Shown here one piece after another: positions 63,400-64,000 of a stretch of 64,000 bases of DNA. Source of the DNA: Teichococcus rhizosphaerae (lineage in GTDB: Bacteria > Pseudomonadota > Alphaproteobacteria > Acetobacterales > Acetobacteraceae). The notes below the pieces were generated by a model, which ran no database searches, was not told the DNA's origin, and saw nothing but the letters and a program-made list of their open reading frames with translations. The translations under genes and the position numbers were made by a program. Numbering within the stretch: the first letter of the stretch is position 1; each line of letters starts with the position of its first letter. The DNA lies in NCBI RefSeq assembly GCF_002631185.1, contig NZ_PDNU01000003.1, positions 248,001-312,000 of the forward strand, given 5' to 3'.

Positions 63400-64000
63400 A
63401 TGACCGATTTCACGCGGAACCGGATCGGCCGGCGGGGCGCGCTGGCGGGCGCTGCGGGCATCGCCGCGGCATGGACGGGCGCGCGGCCGGCCATTGCGCA
63501 AGCACGCTTCCCCAACCGGCCCATCAGCATCGTGGTGCCGATCCCGGCGGGCGGCGGCACGGACTACGCGGCGCGGCTGATCGCCGAGCCCATGGCGCAG
63601 ATCCTCGGCCAGCCCGTGGTGGTGGAGAACCGCCCCGGCGGCAACGACGTGATCGGGCTGATGCATGTGGCGCGCTCGCAGCCCGACGGCCACACCCTGC
63701 TGATGGGCTATTGCGGCACCATGGCGGGGCGCGCCGCCATCGGCGGCACGGGCAGCGTCAGCACCGCCGAGGATTTCGTGCCGATCGGCCAGGTCTCGGA
63801 CACGCCGCAGCTTTTCGTGGTGCATCCCAGCGTGCCGGCGAAGACGCTGCCGGAGTTCATCGCCCATGCCAGGGCCAATCCCGGCAAGATGACCTACGCC
63901 TCGGCCGGCAACGGCTCGATGCACCATCTCGGCACGGAGCTGCTGAAGTCCCGCGCCGGGATCGACCTGCTGCACGTGCCCTATCGCGGCACGGGCGAGA
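63400..64000 (+). CDS. Bug/TctC-family solute-binding protein, N-terminal part (cut by window edge)
   Basis: About 200 residues are visible before the window ends. A twin-arginine-like signal (NRIGRRGALAGAAG, cleavage near AIAQA) is followed by the Bug opening FPNRPISIVVPIPAGGGTD and by VVVENRPGGNDVIGLMHVARSQPDG, YASAGNGSMHHLGTELL and LLHVPYRGTGE. The ATG at 63400 has GGAGGAGAACGAGG upstream. It lies 162 bp after the second SDR, so it may be cotranscribed with the CMD-SDR-SDR genes and import their substrate. Confidence 0.92.
   Translation, partial: MTDFTRNRIGRRGALAGAAGIAAAWTGARPAIAQARFPNRPISIVVPIPAGGGTDYAARLIAEPMAQILGQPVVVENRPGGNDVIGLMHVARSQPDGHTLLMGYCGTMAGRAAIGGTGSVSTAEDFVPIGQVSDTPQLFVVHPSVPAKTLPEFIAHARANPGKMTYASAGNGSMHHLGTELLKSRAGIDLLHVPYRGTGE

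Overview
The window is about 64 kb of very GC-rich chromosomal DNA with densely packed genes and strong third-position GC bias, which explains the many long antisense and out-of-frame reading frames that are not genes. Gene content points to an alphaproteobacterium, most likely Acetobacteraceae and Roseomonas-like. The pointers are several Bug/TctC-type solute-binding proteins with twin-arginine-like signals, a DUF1491 protein, a MotA/MotB-like operon beside suhB and efp, ExoD, and several M20 amidohydrolases. This placement is an inference from gene families, not from a marker gene. I see no rRNA, CRISPR array, transposase, integrase or phage gene.

Layout. 1-3.5 kb: the elongasome end of a shape operon (mreD end, mrdA, rodA), then tRNA-Lys(CTT) with promoter and terminator. 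3.5-5.4 kb: two small hypothetical genes around an orphan dTDP-glucose 4,6-dehydratase. 5.7-8.7 kb: an iron-uptake pair (PiuC-type dioxygenase and TonB-dependent siderophore receptor) behind a Fur-like operator. 9.0-13.5 kb: beta-carbonic anhydrase and opgG-opgH for osmoregulated periplasmic glucans. 13.6-23.3 kb: an AbgB-like M20 hydrolase, a multidomain GH5 glycanase with a nested domain architecture, DUF1491, a Bug protein, cytochrome b561, DUF429, a PanE-like reductase and a second M20 hydrolase. 23.3-25.9 kb: a palindromic operator and the tctB-tctA permease with a strong terminator. 25.9-32.0 kb: mannose-1-phosphate guanylyltransferase, gluQ, an esterase, an HNH protein, the coupled cysE-dsbB pair, a GST and tRNA-Leu(CAA). 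32.1-37.3 kb: a three-gene MotA/MotB-like operon, suhB and efp. 37.5-40.7 kb: DUF445, then a Zur-box-controlled small membrane ORF with znuC and znuB.

40.7-47.8 kb holds ExoD, a RidA protein, a sugar-nucleotide epimerase plus PLP aminotransferase pair, an FAD dehydrogenase and a GT-C-like membrane protein; several of these suit surface polysaccharide assembly. 47.8-64 kb is mostly regulation and scavenging catabolism: a CPG2-type M20 peptidase, a hybrid histidine kinase with two receiver domains, a diaminopropionate ammonia-lyase-like enzyme, a polysaccharide deacetylase, an amidase, Bug and LivK-type binding proteins, a quinone oxidoreductase, an EamA exporter and an alpha/beta hydrolase. 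It ends with a tightly coupled carboxymuconolactone decarboxylase-SDR-SDR-Bug cluster preceded by tandem inverted repeats.

The observations I rate highest are the GH5 catalytic module apparently inserted inside a Calx-beta domain, the MotA/MotB-like operon with a very long coiled coil, the small ORF directly abutting the Zur box, and the operator-like repeats upstream of the CMD-SDR-SDR-Bug cluster. I found no anti-phage or mobile system that I can defend.
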